Shown here piece by piece: positions 15,581-24,664 of a stretch of DNA of 64,000 bases (position 1 is its first letter; each line of letters opens with the position of its first letter). A program made the position numbers and the translations under genes. The notes under the pieces were generated by a model that worked only from the letters and a program-made list of their open reading frames with translations, was not told where the DNA came from and did no database searches. The DNA lies in the NCBI RefSeq assembly GCF_010435915.1, contig NZ_JAAFZH010000005.1, forward strand, positions 248,001 to 312,000, read 5' to 3'. The DNA comes from Spirosoma terrae. GTDB lineage: Bacteria; Bacteroidota; Bacteroidia; Cytophagales; Spirosomataceae.

Positions 15581-17692
15581 TTACCACTTTACGCTAAGTC
15601 GAACGCCCGCAATGCCATTTCGGGCTGGTGCGGCATTGTAGAACCGATTGCCAACAGCATTGATATCATAGCCCAGTGAGTACGTCTGATCGAGTAGATT
15701 GTCGCCACTAGCGTAAATGTCCACCAGCCAGTGCTGGCCTAACGCGTGCCGGTAGCCCAGCGTAGCCTGTACTAATCGGGTCGGGTCAGACATAACCGTA
15801 TTGGCGTCTGTTAGCGGAAATTCGTTCAGGAACTGGAACGTAACGTGAGCGTATAAACCCACTCTGGTTTCAGCATCCAGACCCGTTACGAGTGTCGTGG
15901 GAGCAACTCCCGGTACGCGATTGTCCGACAAATCAGTTGTTCCCTGCTGATAGTCCCGAAAACGATAATTGATAAGCGACATACTGTGCCACACCCGTAG
16001 CAGGGAGAACAAGGCGGGGTTTTCTGTATTGGTAGCTGTCGACACAATGTCGTACGACAACTGCGCTTCCAGACCGCGCTGGTCAGTACGTCCTCCATTG
16101 ACAAAGTATTCGGCACCGGCCGCGTCTGAGCGTCTGACAATGGTTTGTCGCAGATAAAACTGGTAGGCTGCTACGTCGAAACGAAGTCGACCTATCGAAC
16201 CACGCAGACCAGCTTCGTAATTGGTGCCACGCTCTGGATTCAGGCTGGTATTGAAACCACCTGCCGAGGGCCGAACCTCCTGCGACGATGGAGCCGAGTA
16301 GCCGGTGCTGATGCTGGCAAATGCAGCCAGGTTAGGACCGAAGGTACGTAGCAAAGCCACTCGGGGGAGCCATACCGGCGAGAAGTTCCGGGGCAACGTA
16401 ACGGCTGGTAATGCACCTGCCGACCGAACGGGGAACCGGACAAAATCATACTGAACATCGTTCTGACTTAAACCGGCCGTTAACCGGAATCGGGCGGGGA
16501 GTTCTACTTCAGCCTGGGCAAAAATAGTTGTCTGCCGGGCGGTTAACTCTTCGTCCGTCTGAATAGTATCGGCCACACCGCCACGGTTGCCAAAGTTGCG
16601 TACTACCGTAAAATTCCGCAGAAGTTCAGCGCCAACGGTGAACGTAGTAGGCAGTGGCCCATTCGGTAGCCGTATCTGGGTGACGGTGCGGCCGCCGATA
16701 CCCTGGTCGGTACGTTTCTCGTAGTTCGTAATGAATGGGTTGGCAAAATCCGTCGTGGAGGTATACAGAACGGTCGTGTTCTGAATCCGGTCATTCCATT
16801 TGTATTCGTGAGACAGACCCAGGTAGCCCACTTTCTGATAAATGCCCGCCTGTTGGGCTGCACTACTTGGCAGGGTGGCCGTTGCCGGGCGCGATGCCCT
16901 TGGATTGGCTCTATATTGTGCTTCGGTTAGTCCGCCGGGTGTTCGATAGTGCAGATCGGAGTATAGGCCAAGTACAGAAATCGTCCGTTTCGGGCTGACT
17001 GTAAACGAGCCTGTCAGACTCAGATTATCGCGAACCATCGCGCTGTTGTCGCGGTAGCCATCGGCCTGTACGTGATTATAGTTGAGTGCAATGGCCGAAT
17101 TGTTTTTGCCGGTTTGTACCGCAATTCCGTTGCCATATAAACCGTAACTGCCGCCCAGCGCTGAAACCTCTACGTTCGTTTTACCGGCGGGAACTCCTAA
17201 TCCACTAAACAATATGGTTCCACCCGTTCCGGCTCCATATAAACTACCCGAAGGCCCTTTGATAACTTCAATACGTCCCAGGGCCCGAATATCCAGTGCA
17301 TTGAGGGGCGTATTACCCCCTGCATCGGTGAGGGGTAGCTCATTCCAGTACGTTTTCACGTTACGTACCCCAAACGGAGACCGGATCGCACTGCCGCGAA
17401 TAGCCAGCCGATAGCTACCCGGCGAGCGTTCGTCGGCCCGTACGCCGGGTAGTGTATTCATGGCCGGTACGAGCGTTGGCGTACCAAAGCGCTGATTTAA
17501 ATCACGACGGGTTAGTAAGCCAATCGACGCTGGCGTTTCCAGCAAACGGCGATTGGTGGCGTAACCTCGAACCACTACTTCATTGAGCTGGAGCGTATCG
17601 TCAAGAGCGGAAGCGGCCGGTGTCTGAGCAAACAGCAGGGTTGGGGCTAGTAAACAGACCGTAAGGGCAGACGTAATGTAATGGTTTACCAT
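15581..17692 (-). CDS. TonB-dependent outer-membrane receptor
   Basis: Outer-membrane active transporter of about 703 residues from the Met at 17692 (MVNHYITSALTVCLLAPTLLFAQ, a clean signal peptide); the frame stays open to 17752. After the signal comes a TonB-box-like stretch (DTLQLNEVVVRG), then the plug domain (LPGVRADERSPGSYRLAIRGS, RIEVIKGPSGSLYGAGTGGTILF). A 22-strand-type barrel ends in NGIAGVRLSVKW with the C-terminal aromatic residue. It lacks the CarboxypepD_reg domain of SusC and resembles FecA/CirA-type iron or small-molecule receptors. The neighbouring CDF exporter gene suggests metal transport, but the ligand is unknown. Confidence 0.9.
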   Translation of the reverse strand: MVNHYITSALTVCLLAPTLLFAQTPAASALDDTLQLNEVVVRGYATNRRLLETPASIGLLTRRDLNQRFGTPTLVPAMNTLPGVRADERSPGSYRLAIRGSAIRSPFGVRNVKTYWNELPLTDAGGNTPLNALDIRALGRIEVIKGPSGSLYGAGTGGTILFSGLGVPAGKTNVEVSALGGSYGLYGNGIAVQTGKNNSAIALNYNHVQADGYRDNSAMVRDNLSLTGSFTVSPKRTISVLGLYSDLHYRTPGGLTEAQYRANPRASRPATATLPSSAAQQAGIYQKVGYLGLSHEYKWNDRIQNTTVLYTSTTDFANPFITNYEKRTDQGIGGRTVTQIRLPNGPLPTTFTVGAELLRNFTVVRNFGNRGGVADTIQTDEELTARQTTIFAQAEVELPARFRLTAGLSQNDVQYDFVRFPVRSAGALPAVTLPRNFSPVWLPRVALLRTFGPNLAAFASISTGYSAPSSQEVRPSAGGFNTSLNPERGTNYEAGLRGSIGRLRFDVAAYQFYLRQTIVRRSDAAGAEYFVNGGRTDQRGLEAQLSYDIVSTATNTENPALFSLLRVWHSMSLINYRFRDYQQGTTDLSDNRVPGVAPTTLVTGLDAETRVGLYAHVTFQFLNEFPLTDANTVMSDPTRLVQATLGYRHALGQHWLVDIYASGDNLLDQTYSLGYDINAVGNRFYNAAPARNGIAGVRLSVKW

Positions 17693-17840
17693 ATAGCTGA
17701 GTAAAAGGGAAGGCAACATAGACAGATTGCCTGGGTCGTATTCGATTTGCAAATGTCTGAAATCTATGGGTCGTTTACTGTATGAAATTCACAGTTTATC
17801 ACGCAATAGACCTTGATTTACACGAGAATCTGCGAAACGA

Positions 17841-18728
17841 TCAGGCGGGTTCGATATGTACCAGCACATCATAGACCGCCGGTTTGGCTTCCAGGATCGC
17901 ATTCTTTACGGCGTGGGCAATGGCATGTCCCTGACTGACAGTCAGATCACCCGGAACGATGACGTGCAGATCGATAAAATACTCGAACCCGGTTTTGCGA
18001 ACCCTGAATTTTTCAATATCCATAACCTGCGGAACGGTCATGGCGATCGACTTTAATTCGGCTTCCCAGTCGCCAGCGGGCGTTTCATCCATGATTTCGC
18101 CAAACGATGGACGAAAGATGTGGTAGGCATTGTAGACAATCACCCCGGAAGCCAGCAAAGCGGCCCAGTCGTCGGCACTTTCGTAGCCAGGCCCGCCAAT
18201 CAGCGCAATGCTGATTCCTGCAAAGGCGGTCAAGGACGTAATGGCGTCGCTGCGGTGGTGCCAGGCGTCGGCTTTTACGGCACTACTGTCAACCTCATCG
18301 CCTACCTTGGCTATTCGTCGGAACAAAACCTCTTTCACAACCACAACACCCGCCAGCACGGCCAGCGTAAACGGAGCAGGTACTTCATGAGGAACGCGTA
18401 TGTTCTGAATACTCTGAACCGCAATCAGGATAGCTGCGCCTACGAGTGCCAGCGCAACCACAATGGCCGCCAATGGTTCTGCTTTTCCATGCCCGTACGG
18501 ATGGTCTTCATCAGGAGCCTTGGATGCTGTTCGAAGGCCAAGCCACACAAAAAAAGACGTAACGATATCGGTCGCCGATTCCATCGCATCCGCAATGAGG
18601 GCGTATGAATTGCCAAGCCATCCGGCAATGCCTTTTACCAATACTAGTGCAACATTGACAAAAATGCCTATTAACGTTGTTTGTTCTCCCCGTTTGGCTT
18701 TATGTGGTTCTATGGTTGGCGAATTCAT
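17841..18728 (-). CDS. Cation diffusion facilitator (CDF) metal exporter
   Basis: A 295-residue inner-membrane antiporter from the Met at 18728 (MNSPTIEPHKAKRGE); an earlier Met at 18803 adds a Ser/Asn-rich stretch unlikely to be translated. Six membrane helices are visible. Metal-site motifs are SYALIADAMESATDIV in helix II and DAWHHRSDAITS in helix V, giving the D/D...H/D tetrahedral arrangement expected for Zn/Cd/Co/Fe efflux. A C-terminal cytoplasmic metallochaperone-like domain follows (IDLHVIVPGDLTVSQGHAIAH). It is downstream of the HxlR gene on the same strand, possibly co-transcribed, and 148 bp before the TonB receptor. Confidence 0.92.
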   Translation of the reverse strand: MNSPTIEPHKAKRGEQTTLIGIFVNVALVLVKGIAGWLGNSYALIADAMESATDIVTSFFVWLGLRTASKAPDEDHPYGHGKAEPLAAIVVALALVGAAILIAVQSIQNIRVPHEVPAPFTLAVLAGVVVVKEVLFRRIAKVGDEVDSSAVKADAWHHRSDAITSLTAFAGISIALIGGPGYESADDWAALLASGVIVYNAYHIFRPSFGEIMDETPAGDWEAELKSIAMTVPQVMDIEKFRVRKTGFEYFIDLHVIVPGDLTVSQGHAIAHAVKNAILEAKPAVYDVLVHIEPA

Positions 18729-18824
18729 TACGTTTGTTTTTGACGAATTCAGGTTTTTGGTAGATAAACTAACAGCTGACTCAGAAAGGTTGAAATTTCG
18801 CAAAGAAAGATTTAGTTAGCCGCA

Positions 18825-19163
18825 TCACTCAATCAATTTTTTGCGGTGATTTTTGCCCCACAAAATCATTTCGTCCACCAGCGGTTTCAGACTTTTGCAG
18901 TACGCTGATACGTCGTACGTTACCAAAACCGGAGACGTATCATAGACGGTACGTATCACTAGTTTATTTTGTTCCAGGTCCCTCAGTTCTTTAGTCAGCA
19001 CTCGGGTCGTAATTGGAAGCACTTGCCGCTGAATATCCCGAAAGCGGTTTGAGCCCTGACTAATGGCAATCAGAATAGGGAGTTTCCATTTGCCGCTGAT
19101 GACAAACAGGGTATCCTGGACGTATTTTATTTTCTGCTCAATGGGTAAATCGTCAACGTGCAT
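18825..19163 (-). CDS. HxlR-family winged-helix transcriptional regulator
   Basis: A 112-residue regulator with the HxlR signature: TLFVISGKWKLPILIAIS, NRFRDIQRQVLPITTRVLTKELRDLE, and the wing LVTYDVSAYCKSLKPLVDEM. HxlR proteins often respond to reactive electrophiles or quinones and control a divergently transcribed oxidoreductase. Here an SDR gene starts 70 bp away on the opposite strand, with a 10-bp perfect dyad between them. The lone Cys near residue 87 could be a sensor, but no conserved N-terminal redox Cys is seen. Confidence 0.9.
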   Translation of the reverse strand: MHVDDLPIEQKIKYVQDTLFVISGKWKLPILIAISQGSNRFRDIQRQVLPITTRVLTKELRDLEQNKLVIRTVYDTSPVLVTYDVSAYCKSLKPLVDEMILWGKNHRKKLIE

Positions 19164-19189
19164 ATCTGGTATTCTTTAGGTTACTGGCA

Positions 19190-19221
19190 TCAAAAGTATA
19201 TCAATGTCGGCATACTTTTGA
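19190..19221. promoter_or_regulatory. Divergent HxlR/SDR control region: dyad containing two -7 boxes
   Basis: Perfect 10-bp arms TCAAAAGTAT (19190-19199) and ATACTTTTGA (19212-19221) are separated by 12 bp. Each arm contains TACTTTTG, a TAnnTTTG -7 box, one facing each way: 19213-19220 toward the SDR gene and the complement of 19191-19198 toward hxlR. The dyad is therefore both a candidate divergent promoter and a natural HxlR operator. Clear -33 elements were not found. Confidence 0.55.
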
Positions 19222-19233
19222 GAAAAAACAGCG

Positions 19234-20094
19234 ATGAAAAGGGCATTGATAACAGGAGCAACCAGCGGTATCGGTAAGGGGGTTGCCATAGAGCTCGCCA
19301 GACAAGGATTTACGGTCGTTATTCACGGCCGGAATGATCAGAAAACAAGTCAGGTTTGTGAAGAAATTAAAACGATCTCGGGAAACACAGCGGTCGACTA
19401 TCTGGTGGCCGATCTGTTTCTGATGGAGCAGGTGCGTAAGCTGGCCGGCGAATACCACCAACGCTACGGTCGATTGGATGTGTTGGTAAATAACGCAGGT
19501 GGGCTGATGAGTAAAGAACGCGAAACCACGACTGAGGGAATCGAAAAAACGATGGCCGTGAACGTAATGGCCCCTTTCCTGTTGACCGGGCTATTGCTGG
19601 ATTTACTGAAAAATAGCCCCGATGGTCGAATAATAAACGTATCGTCTAATTCGCACAAACTGAACGCCAAACCCGACTTTTCAGACTTACAACTGGAGCG
19701 TGGCTACGATCCACTACGGGCGTATGGTAATGCCAAACTCTTCCTGATCTGGCTGACGCAGCAGTTAAGTAAGCAGCTAAAACGACAGGGGATTGATAAC
19801 CTGACGGTCAATGCTGTGCATCCGGGAGCCGTAGCGACGAATTTTGGCGTTGAAAGCAATCTGGGGAGTGTTCTGAAGGTCATGGCAAAACTGGCCCGTC
19901 CGTTTTTTCGTACGGCGGAACAAGGTGCCGACACACTTATTTATCTGGCGTCGTCGGATGCTGTGAATGGTAAAAGCGGACTGTATTTTGTCGATCGTAA
20001 GCCGGCCAACGTAACCACTACGTATTATACGGAAGAGCGTGAACAGCTGATCTGGGATTATTGCGATCAGCTCACAAAATCGCTGGTAGCCTGA
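19234..20094 (+). CDS. Short-chain dehydrogenase/reductase, retinol dehydrogenase-like
   Basis: A 286-residue NAD(P)-dependent oxidoreductase. The Rossmann motif TGATSGIGKG is at residues 8-17, followed by NNAGG, catalytic Ser in IINVSSNSHKLN and Tyr-x3-Lys in RAYGNAKLF. Arg in HGRND favours NADPH. It is divergent from the HxlR gene and probably under its control, a common arrangement for detoxifying reductases. The substrate is unknown. Confidence 0.9.
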   Translation: MKRALITGATSGIGKGVAIELARQGFTVVIHGRNDQKTSQVCEEIKTISGNTAVDYLVADLFLMEQVRKLAGEYHQRYGRLDVLVNNAGGLMSKERETTTEGIEKTMAVNVMAPFLLTGLLLDLLKNSPDGRIINVSSNSHKLNAKPDFSDLQLERGYDPLRAYGNAKLFLIWLTQQLSKQLKRQGIDNLTVNAVHPGAVATNFGVESNLGSVLKVMAKLARPFFRTAEQGADTLIYLASSDAVNGKSGLYFVDRKPANVTTTYYTEEREQLIWDYCDQLTKSLVA

Positions 20095-20148
20095 TTCCTG
20101 TCAGGTGTTTAAGCTTTTTATTGTACGCCATAACGTTGTCGATGACTA

Positions 20149-20210
20149 CCCCTAAATCCCCAAAGGGGACTTTGCTCTGCTTGACAAAGTCCCCTTTGGG
20201 GATTTAGGGG
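20149..20210. repeat. Perfect 26-bp inverted repeat (palindromic element or terminator)
   Basis: Arms 20149-20174 and 20185-20210 are exactly complementary around a 10-bp loop. The arms begin CCCCTAAATCCCC and contain an inner palindrome CCCCAAAGGGG. It lies between the convergent SDR and aldo/keto reductase genes. The stem is far longer than a terminator needs and has no T tract, so a dispersed palindromic repeat is likely. It could also act as a bidirectional terminator. Confidence 0.65.
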
Positions 20211-20228
20211 GATAAGAGGTTGAGTTTC

Positions 20229-20283
20229 ATAAACAACGCTTCTTAACACAACGGGGAGCCATGCAGTAAGAAGCGTTGTTTAT
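20229..20283 (-). terminator. Hairpin at the 3' end of the aldo/keto reductase gene
   Basis: The 17-bp arms 20229-20245 and 20267-20283 are perfectly complementary (ATAAACAACGCTTCTTA) around a 21-bp loop. The right arm includes the reductase stop codon. Its position supports termination of the minus-strand transcript. Confidence 0.55.
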
Positions 20284-21269
20284 CGGTTTAGCGCCGTCAT
20301 GAACCGTTCGGGGTAGCGGGTTCCCGAAACAATTCCGGCGGGCATGATGGCGTCAATAGCCTGAAGGTCTTCACAGGTGAGGGTCACGTTTTCAGACCCA
20401 AAATTTTCCTCCAGATACGTAATACGTTTTGTGCCGGGAATCGTAATGATATCGTCGCCCTGGGCGAGAACCCAGGCAATAGCCAGTTGAGAAGGTGTAC
20501 ACCCTTTCTCGGCAGCTAATACCTTTATTTTTTCGACTAGTTCGAGATTCTTCTGGAAATTCTCTCCCTGATAACGTGGCATATGAAGGCGGCTGTCTTT
20601 AAGATCGTCGGGCGATTTAATAGCACCGCTCAAAAATCCCCGACTTAAAGGAGCGTAGGCTACGAGTCCAATACCCAGCTCCCGTAGCGTTGGGAGTATG
20701 TCTATTTCTATGTCGCGGCTCCAGAGCGAGTATTCTATTTGCAAAGCCGTAATCGGGTGCGTTGCGGCTGCTTTACGAATCGACTCGGCTGACGCTTCTG
20801 ACAGACCAACGTAACGGATTAGTCCCTGTTGAACCAGGTCGAACAGTGCTCCAATTGTTTCCTCAATAGGGATCGTAGGGTCGACGCGGGCGGGCGTGTA
20901 CAGATCGATATAGTCGGTCTTCAGGCGACGAAGACTGTAAAAGATGGCATTTTTCAGGAAGTTGGGATGTCCGCACGATGGCCCCGGTCCCATAGCGCCC
21001 CCCGGCCCCGGTGCTACCAGCTGACCCGTTTTTACGGAAAGAAACGCTTTATCTCGTTTACCCGCTATTGCTCTTGAAATCAGTTCTTCGTTATGGCCGA
21101 GCAGGTAATAGTCGGCGGTATCCAGAAAATTATGTCCTAGTTCGAGCGCCCGTTCGATGGTGGCAATCGATTCGTTCTCGTCCGATTGACCATAAGCCCC
21201 CGACATACCCATGCAGCCTAATCCTACTGCCGAGACCGCCGGGCCATTTGTTCCCAATGTTCTGTTCAT
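20280..21269 (-). CDS. Aldo/keto reductase lacking the catalytic histidine
   Basis: A 329-residue (alpha/beta)8 NADPH-dependent family member. Catalytic Asp50 and Tyr55 (DTADYY) and Lys80 (LSVKTG) are present. The usual YYQHRVDP segment reads LYTPARVDP, so the catalytic His is Ala127. The NADPH site (IPGTKRITYLEEN) is intact. Homologues with an ARxDP variant exist as a subgroup, so this is probably functional divergence rather than decay. Residues 83-103 form an unusual Gly/Pro-rich insertion (APGPGGAMGPGPSCG). The gene follows an AraC regulator on the same strand (65 bp) and is probably controlled by it. Confidence 0.9.
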   Translation of the reverse strand: MNRTLGTNGPAVSAVGLGCMGMSGAYGQSDENESIATIERALELGHNFLDTADYYLLGHNEELISRAIAGKRDKAFLSVKTGQLVAPGPGGAMGPGPSCGHPNFLKNAIFYSLRRLKTDYIDLYTPARVDPTIPIEETIGALFDLVQQGLIRYVGLSEASAESIRKAAATHPITALQIEYSLWSRDIEIDILPTLRELGIGLVAYAPLSRGFLSGAIKSPDDLKDSRLHMPRYQGENFQKNLELVEKIKVLAAEKGCTPSQLAIAWVLAQGDDIITIPGTKRITYLEENFGSENVTLTCEDLQAIDAIMPAGIVSGTRYPERFMTALNR

Positions 21270-21334
21270 GATTCGTGTTTTTGGTACGGAACAAAGGTCA
21301 GGCGTTGCTCAGCAAAGGACCCGGACAAAACGCA

Positions 21335-22195
21335 TTAGTTCCCGGACAAATCCTGAACAAACGTAGCGATGGTGGTGCCGGTTACTTTCCTGAACAGTCG
21401 GGAGAAATAATCGGGATCATTGAAGCCGAGATCGTAGGCCAGCTCTTTGATCGATGAACTTTCTGAATAACAAAGTCGCCGTTTGGCCTCCAGAATGAGT
21501 CTATTCGTGATGTATTCTTTAGGCGAAAGCCCGGAATAGTGTTTAACAAGGCTGTACAAACTATTGGTATTCAGCGCGAGTTTTTCGGCGATGTCGTTGA
21601 TTGTCGTATGGTCAGTCAGGGTATTTTCTACCAGATTTTTGAAGGTAATGTATTTGGAAAGCCGATCGTCGGCGGGGTTTTTGTCTGTAGTAAAATACGC
21701 TACGTTAATCTCGGTTAGAAGGCTGTTCAGATGCGCGAGTAGTAATTCTGGATCGGTGGCTGGATTGCCTAACAAATCAGTCAGATTCTTGAAAATAGCG
21801 GTTAGTCGGGTTGCGGCCGACGGGCTGAACGTAATTTTCTGGTTGTTGAACGGATTGATCAGAAACGGATACTGTCGAGGTAAGCGGGAAAGACACTGAT
21901 CGTCAAAGCCAAGCTTGAAATACGTAGTGCCTTGTTTGGTGGCTGGAAGCTGATGAATCTGATGGGGAAGAATGAACAGCAGTTCATTGTCTTTTACCGC
22001 AAATTGCTGAAGGTCGACGCCGTGGTGAGTGATGCCATTCCGCATAAAGATGAGAAAGTAGTGCGTCTTACGATGCGTAAGATCGTACCGATGCACTACA
22101 TCAGAAGACAGATGTCCAAAACCGGGCGAGACCAGATAGATTGGCAACTTGTGGTTTTGAGAATATCGATGAAGAAATGATTCTTCTGTTTGCAT
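21335..22195 (-). CDS. AraC-family transcriptional regulator
   Basis: A 286-residue activator-type regulator. The N-terminal cupin-like sensor domain (FLIFMRNGITHHGVDLQQFAV, LFILPHQIHQLPAT) is followed by two C-terminal helix-turn-helix motifs (TINDIAEKLALNTNSLYSLVK and SIKELAYDLGFNDPDYFSRLFRKVTG). It is immediately upstream of the aldo/keto reductase gene on the same strand. The effector is unknown. Confidence 0.9.
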   Translation of the reverse strand: MQTEESFLHRYSQNHKLPIYLVSPGFGHLSSDVVHRYDLTHRKTHYFLIFMRNGITHHGVDLQQFAVKDNELLFILPHQIHQLPATKQGTTYFKLGFDDQCLSRLPRQYPFLINPFNNQKITFSPSAATRLTAIFKNLTDLLGNPATDPELLLAHLNSLLTEINVAYFTTDKNPADDRLSKYITFKNLVENTLTDHTTINDIAEKLALNTNSLYSLVKHYSGLSPKEYITNRLILEAKRRLCYSESSSIKELAYDLGFNDPDYFSRLFRKVTGTTIATFVQDLSGN

Positions 22196-22389
22196 GCGAT
22201 AACGGGCCGTTTGGCTTACGGGTATGTAAGTATTAATCGAATCTTAATCTGTCAGCAGAAGGGATCTCTGTAAATTGTAGCCGCGTTTTTTACCCTCATT
22301 GACCAGGTGGTTTTCCGGTGAGGGACTCTCAACCTTATACTGAACCTAGTCAATTTTCCAGGGTATGCACTGGTGCGTACCTGTGAACA

Positions 22390-23217
22390 ATGAAACAACC
22401 GGCTATCCCATCCGTAAACGTAGTCATTCCTGTTTATAAGTCAGCGTTGACGGAGTATGAGCGTATTTCGCTACGTCAGTGTCTTCGCGTATTGGGCCAT
22501 TATCCTATTGTGTTGGTAGCTCCTCAGTCACTCGATGTATCGGCCTATCGGGAGTTCGGGAAGGAGTTTGAGCTTCGTACGTTTGACGATTCTTTTTTTA
22601 CAGACATTCAGGCGTATAACAAGTTAATGCTGTCGGAGCGCTTTTATGAAGCCTTTACGGATCGGGAGTTTATCTTGATTTATCAGTTAGACGCCTTTGT
22701 CTTTACAGATGAGCTGGCCTATTGGTGTCAACAACCCTATGATTACGTAGGAGCTCCGATATTACGTGACCGTGATTTTACGGGATGGGTGGATGAACTC
22801 AACTTTACGGTACGACAACGTATTGCTACGTGGCTGCATTTAAAAAAAGCCGACGGTTTAACGCCCCGCGAGATTATTTCCCTGAATGTTGTTGGGAACG
22901 GTGGCTTATCGCTCCGACGGGTTTCTGCGATGCTTGCCTGCCTGAAACGATTTAAGACAAAAGTGGCTGAGTATACCGCGAATTCGCTGTATCAGTACAA
23001 CGAGGATATGTTCTGGAGTGTTGAGGTTAATCGTTTCTGGCCGCACTTACGCATTCCCCACTACACAAAAGCGCTACATTTTTCCATTGAGTTTTTTCCG
23101 CAGTGGGCCATTGAGCACTACAACCAGGGACAACTGCCGTTTGGCTGCCATGCCTGGGATATTCACGGAACAGACTACTGGCGTTCTGTTTTTTCGGACT
23201 ATGGTTACCAGATATAA
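22390..23217 (+). CDS. DUF5672 family protein, glycosyltransferase-like
   Basis: A 275-residue protein that begins with a GT-A-like strand (VNVVIPVYKSALTEYE) and has the family core YQLDAFVFTDELAYWCQQPYDYVGAP, NGGLSLRR, YNEDMFWS and GCHAWDIH. The YQLDA motif may be the metal/nucleotide-sugar DxD equivalent. DUF5672 proteins occur in surface polysaccharide loci. The next gene, 15 bp downstream, is a GT4 glycosyltransferase, so the pair probably decorates a cell-surface glycan. A TACCTGTG sequence four bases before the ATG resembles a weak -7 box. Confidence 0.8.
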   Translation: MKQPAIPSVNVVIPVYKSALTEYERISLRQCLRVLGHYPIVLVAPQSLDVSAYREFGKEFELRTFDDSFFTDIQAYNKLMLSERFYEAFTDREFILIYQLDAFVFTDELAYWCQQPYDYVGAPILRDRDFTGWVDELNFTVRQRIATWLHLKKADGLTPREIISLNVVGNGGLSLRRVSAMLACLKRFKTKVAEYTANSLYQYNEDMFWSVEVNRFWPHLRIPHYTKALHFSIEFFPQWAIEHYNQGQLPFGCHAWDIHGTDYWRSVFSDYGYQI

Positions 23218-23232
23218 CTTTTCACTGTAAAC

Positions 23233-24504
23233 ATGATGACCCCTATACGTACCATCCTTGACATCAATATGTTAGGCATGGGTTTGTATTACCAAAAGTC
23301 CAGAACAGGAGTTAGCCGGGTAGCGGAGCAGTTATTGATGGGGTTATGGCAGGCCCAGGAGGTTTCGTTACGCCTGGCTGCATCGAGCCATCTGCCGGAA
23401 TCGATGCGGTATGCGTATCATCAGTTTGGGAAAAAGGAAGCCATTTTCCTGAATCGACGTATTGAAAAAGGCCCGGCTCTCCTTGAAAATGAGCTGTTAC
23501 GGCCTTTTCCGATTCAGAGCTTGCCCTCGAAATTGATTCGGGAAGGTTTTTACAGAACCAAACGAATACTCCATCGCGAAAAGGCATATTTTAATACCCG
23601 CCAATGGCTATCGGGCAGCATTTATCATTCTCCATTCTATGCCATTCCCGACGAAATTGCCAGGACTAAAACGATCCATACTGTCCAGACAGTTTATGAC
23701 CTGATTCCTATTTTTCACCCCGAGTGGTTCCCGGAGGGTGAAAGCTCGGTTAGAATGATGCTGGAGAAATTAACTCCAGATACACACGTAATAACGGTGT
23801 CGGAGGCCACCAAACAAGACCTGTGTTCGTATTCAGGAATCGACCCAAATCGAGTTACCCCCATTCATTTAGCTGCTTCGCCGGACGTCTTTTATCCCGT
23901 AGCCGATGCGGAGCGGTTACGCCAGATTCGCGAACAGTATCGGATCGGAGAGTCGCCTTATTTTCTCAGTCTGGCTACGTTTGAGCCGCGCAAAAACCTG
24001 GACCATCTGATTCGCTGTTTTGTGAATGCGGCTGAAAGTAAAGCCATTGCTGCTGATATTAAATTGGTTTTGGTAGGGGTAAAGGGCTGGAAGTTCGATA
24101 CGATTATTGCTGAACTGGCGAAGAATAAAGCGATGCAGGAACGTATTGTTGTCACCGGCTATGTTCCTGATCATGAACTGGCTCCATTATACTCTGGAGC
24201 AATGGGTTTTATTTATCCATCGTTGTATGAAGGTTTTGGGCTGCCTCCTTTGGAAGCCATGCAATGCGGAATTCCGGTTATTGTGTCAGACATTCCATCG
24301 ATAAAAGAAGTCGTAGACGACGCTGCCATCAGTGTATCGCCAGTCGATGCGGATGCGTTAAGCTCAGCCATTATCAACGTAGCGAATTCCGAAACCTTAC
24401 GTAATACGTTGGCCCGGCAATCCGTGGAAAGAGCATCCTTGTTTTCCTGGGAGAAATTTATTGACGATCACATAGCCTTATACAGACAGATTAGGAGTAA
24501 CTGA
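23233..24504 (+). CDS. Glycosyltransferase family 4 protein
   Basis: A 423-residue retaining glycosyltransferase with GT-B fold. The C-terminal nucleotide-sugar domain shows SLATFEPRKNLDHLI, VVTGYVPDHELAPLYSGA and the Ex7E signature in YPSLYEGFGLPPLEAM (about residues 327-342). The N-terminal acceptor domain is less conserved, and the HSPFYAIPDEI segment recalls mannosyltransferases. It forms a two-gene operon with the DUF5672 gene. Donor and acceptor sugars cannot be determined. Confidence 0.9.
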   Translation: MMTPIRTILDINMLGMGLYYQKSRTGVSRVAEQLLMGLWQAQEVSLRLAASSHLPESMRYAYHQFGKKEAIFLNRRIEKGPALLENELLRPFPIQSLPSKLIREGFYRTKRILHREKAYFNTRQWLSGSIYHSPFYAIPDEIARTKTIHTVQTVYDLIPIFHPEWFPEGESSVRMMLEKLTPDTHVITVSEATKQDLCSYSGIDPNRVTPIHLAASPDVFYPVADAERLRQIREQYRIGESPYFLSLATFEPRKNLDHLIRCFVNAAESKAIAADIKLVLVGVKGWKFDTIIAELAKNKAMQERIVVTGYVPDHELAPLYSGAMGFIYPSLYEGFGLPPLEAMQCGIPVIVSDIPSIKEVVDDAAISVSPVDADALSSAIINVANSETLRNTLARQSVERASLFSWEKFIDDHIALYRQIRSN

Positions 24505-24664
24505 GTTGGGATAGTTATGAGATTGGTAGGCTGATACGTAATAGTTCTGTGTTGTAAATACGCTAACGTATAGTGGTGTCGGTTACCTGGATGTATTAAT
24601 TGTTGGAAATTGGGAACATAAGGCCAGGTTGACGGTTTGTTGAAAGAAGGATAACCCCTGCCAG

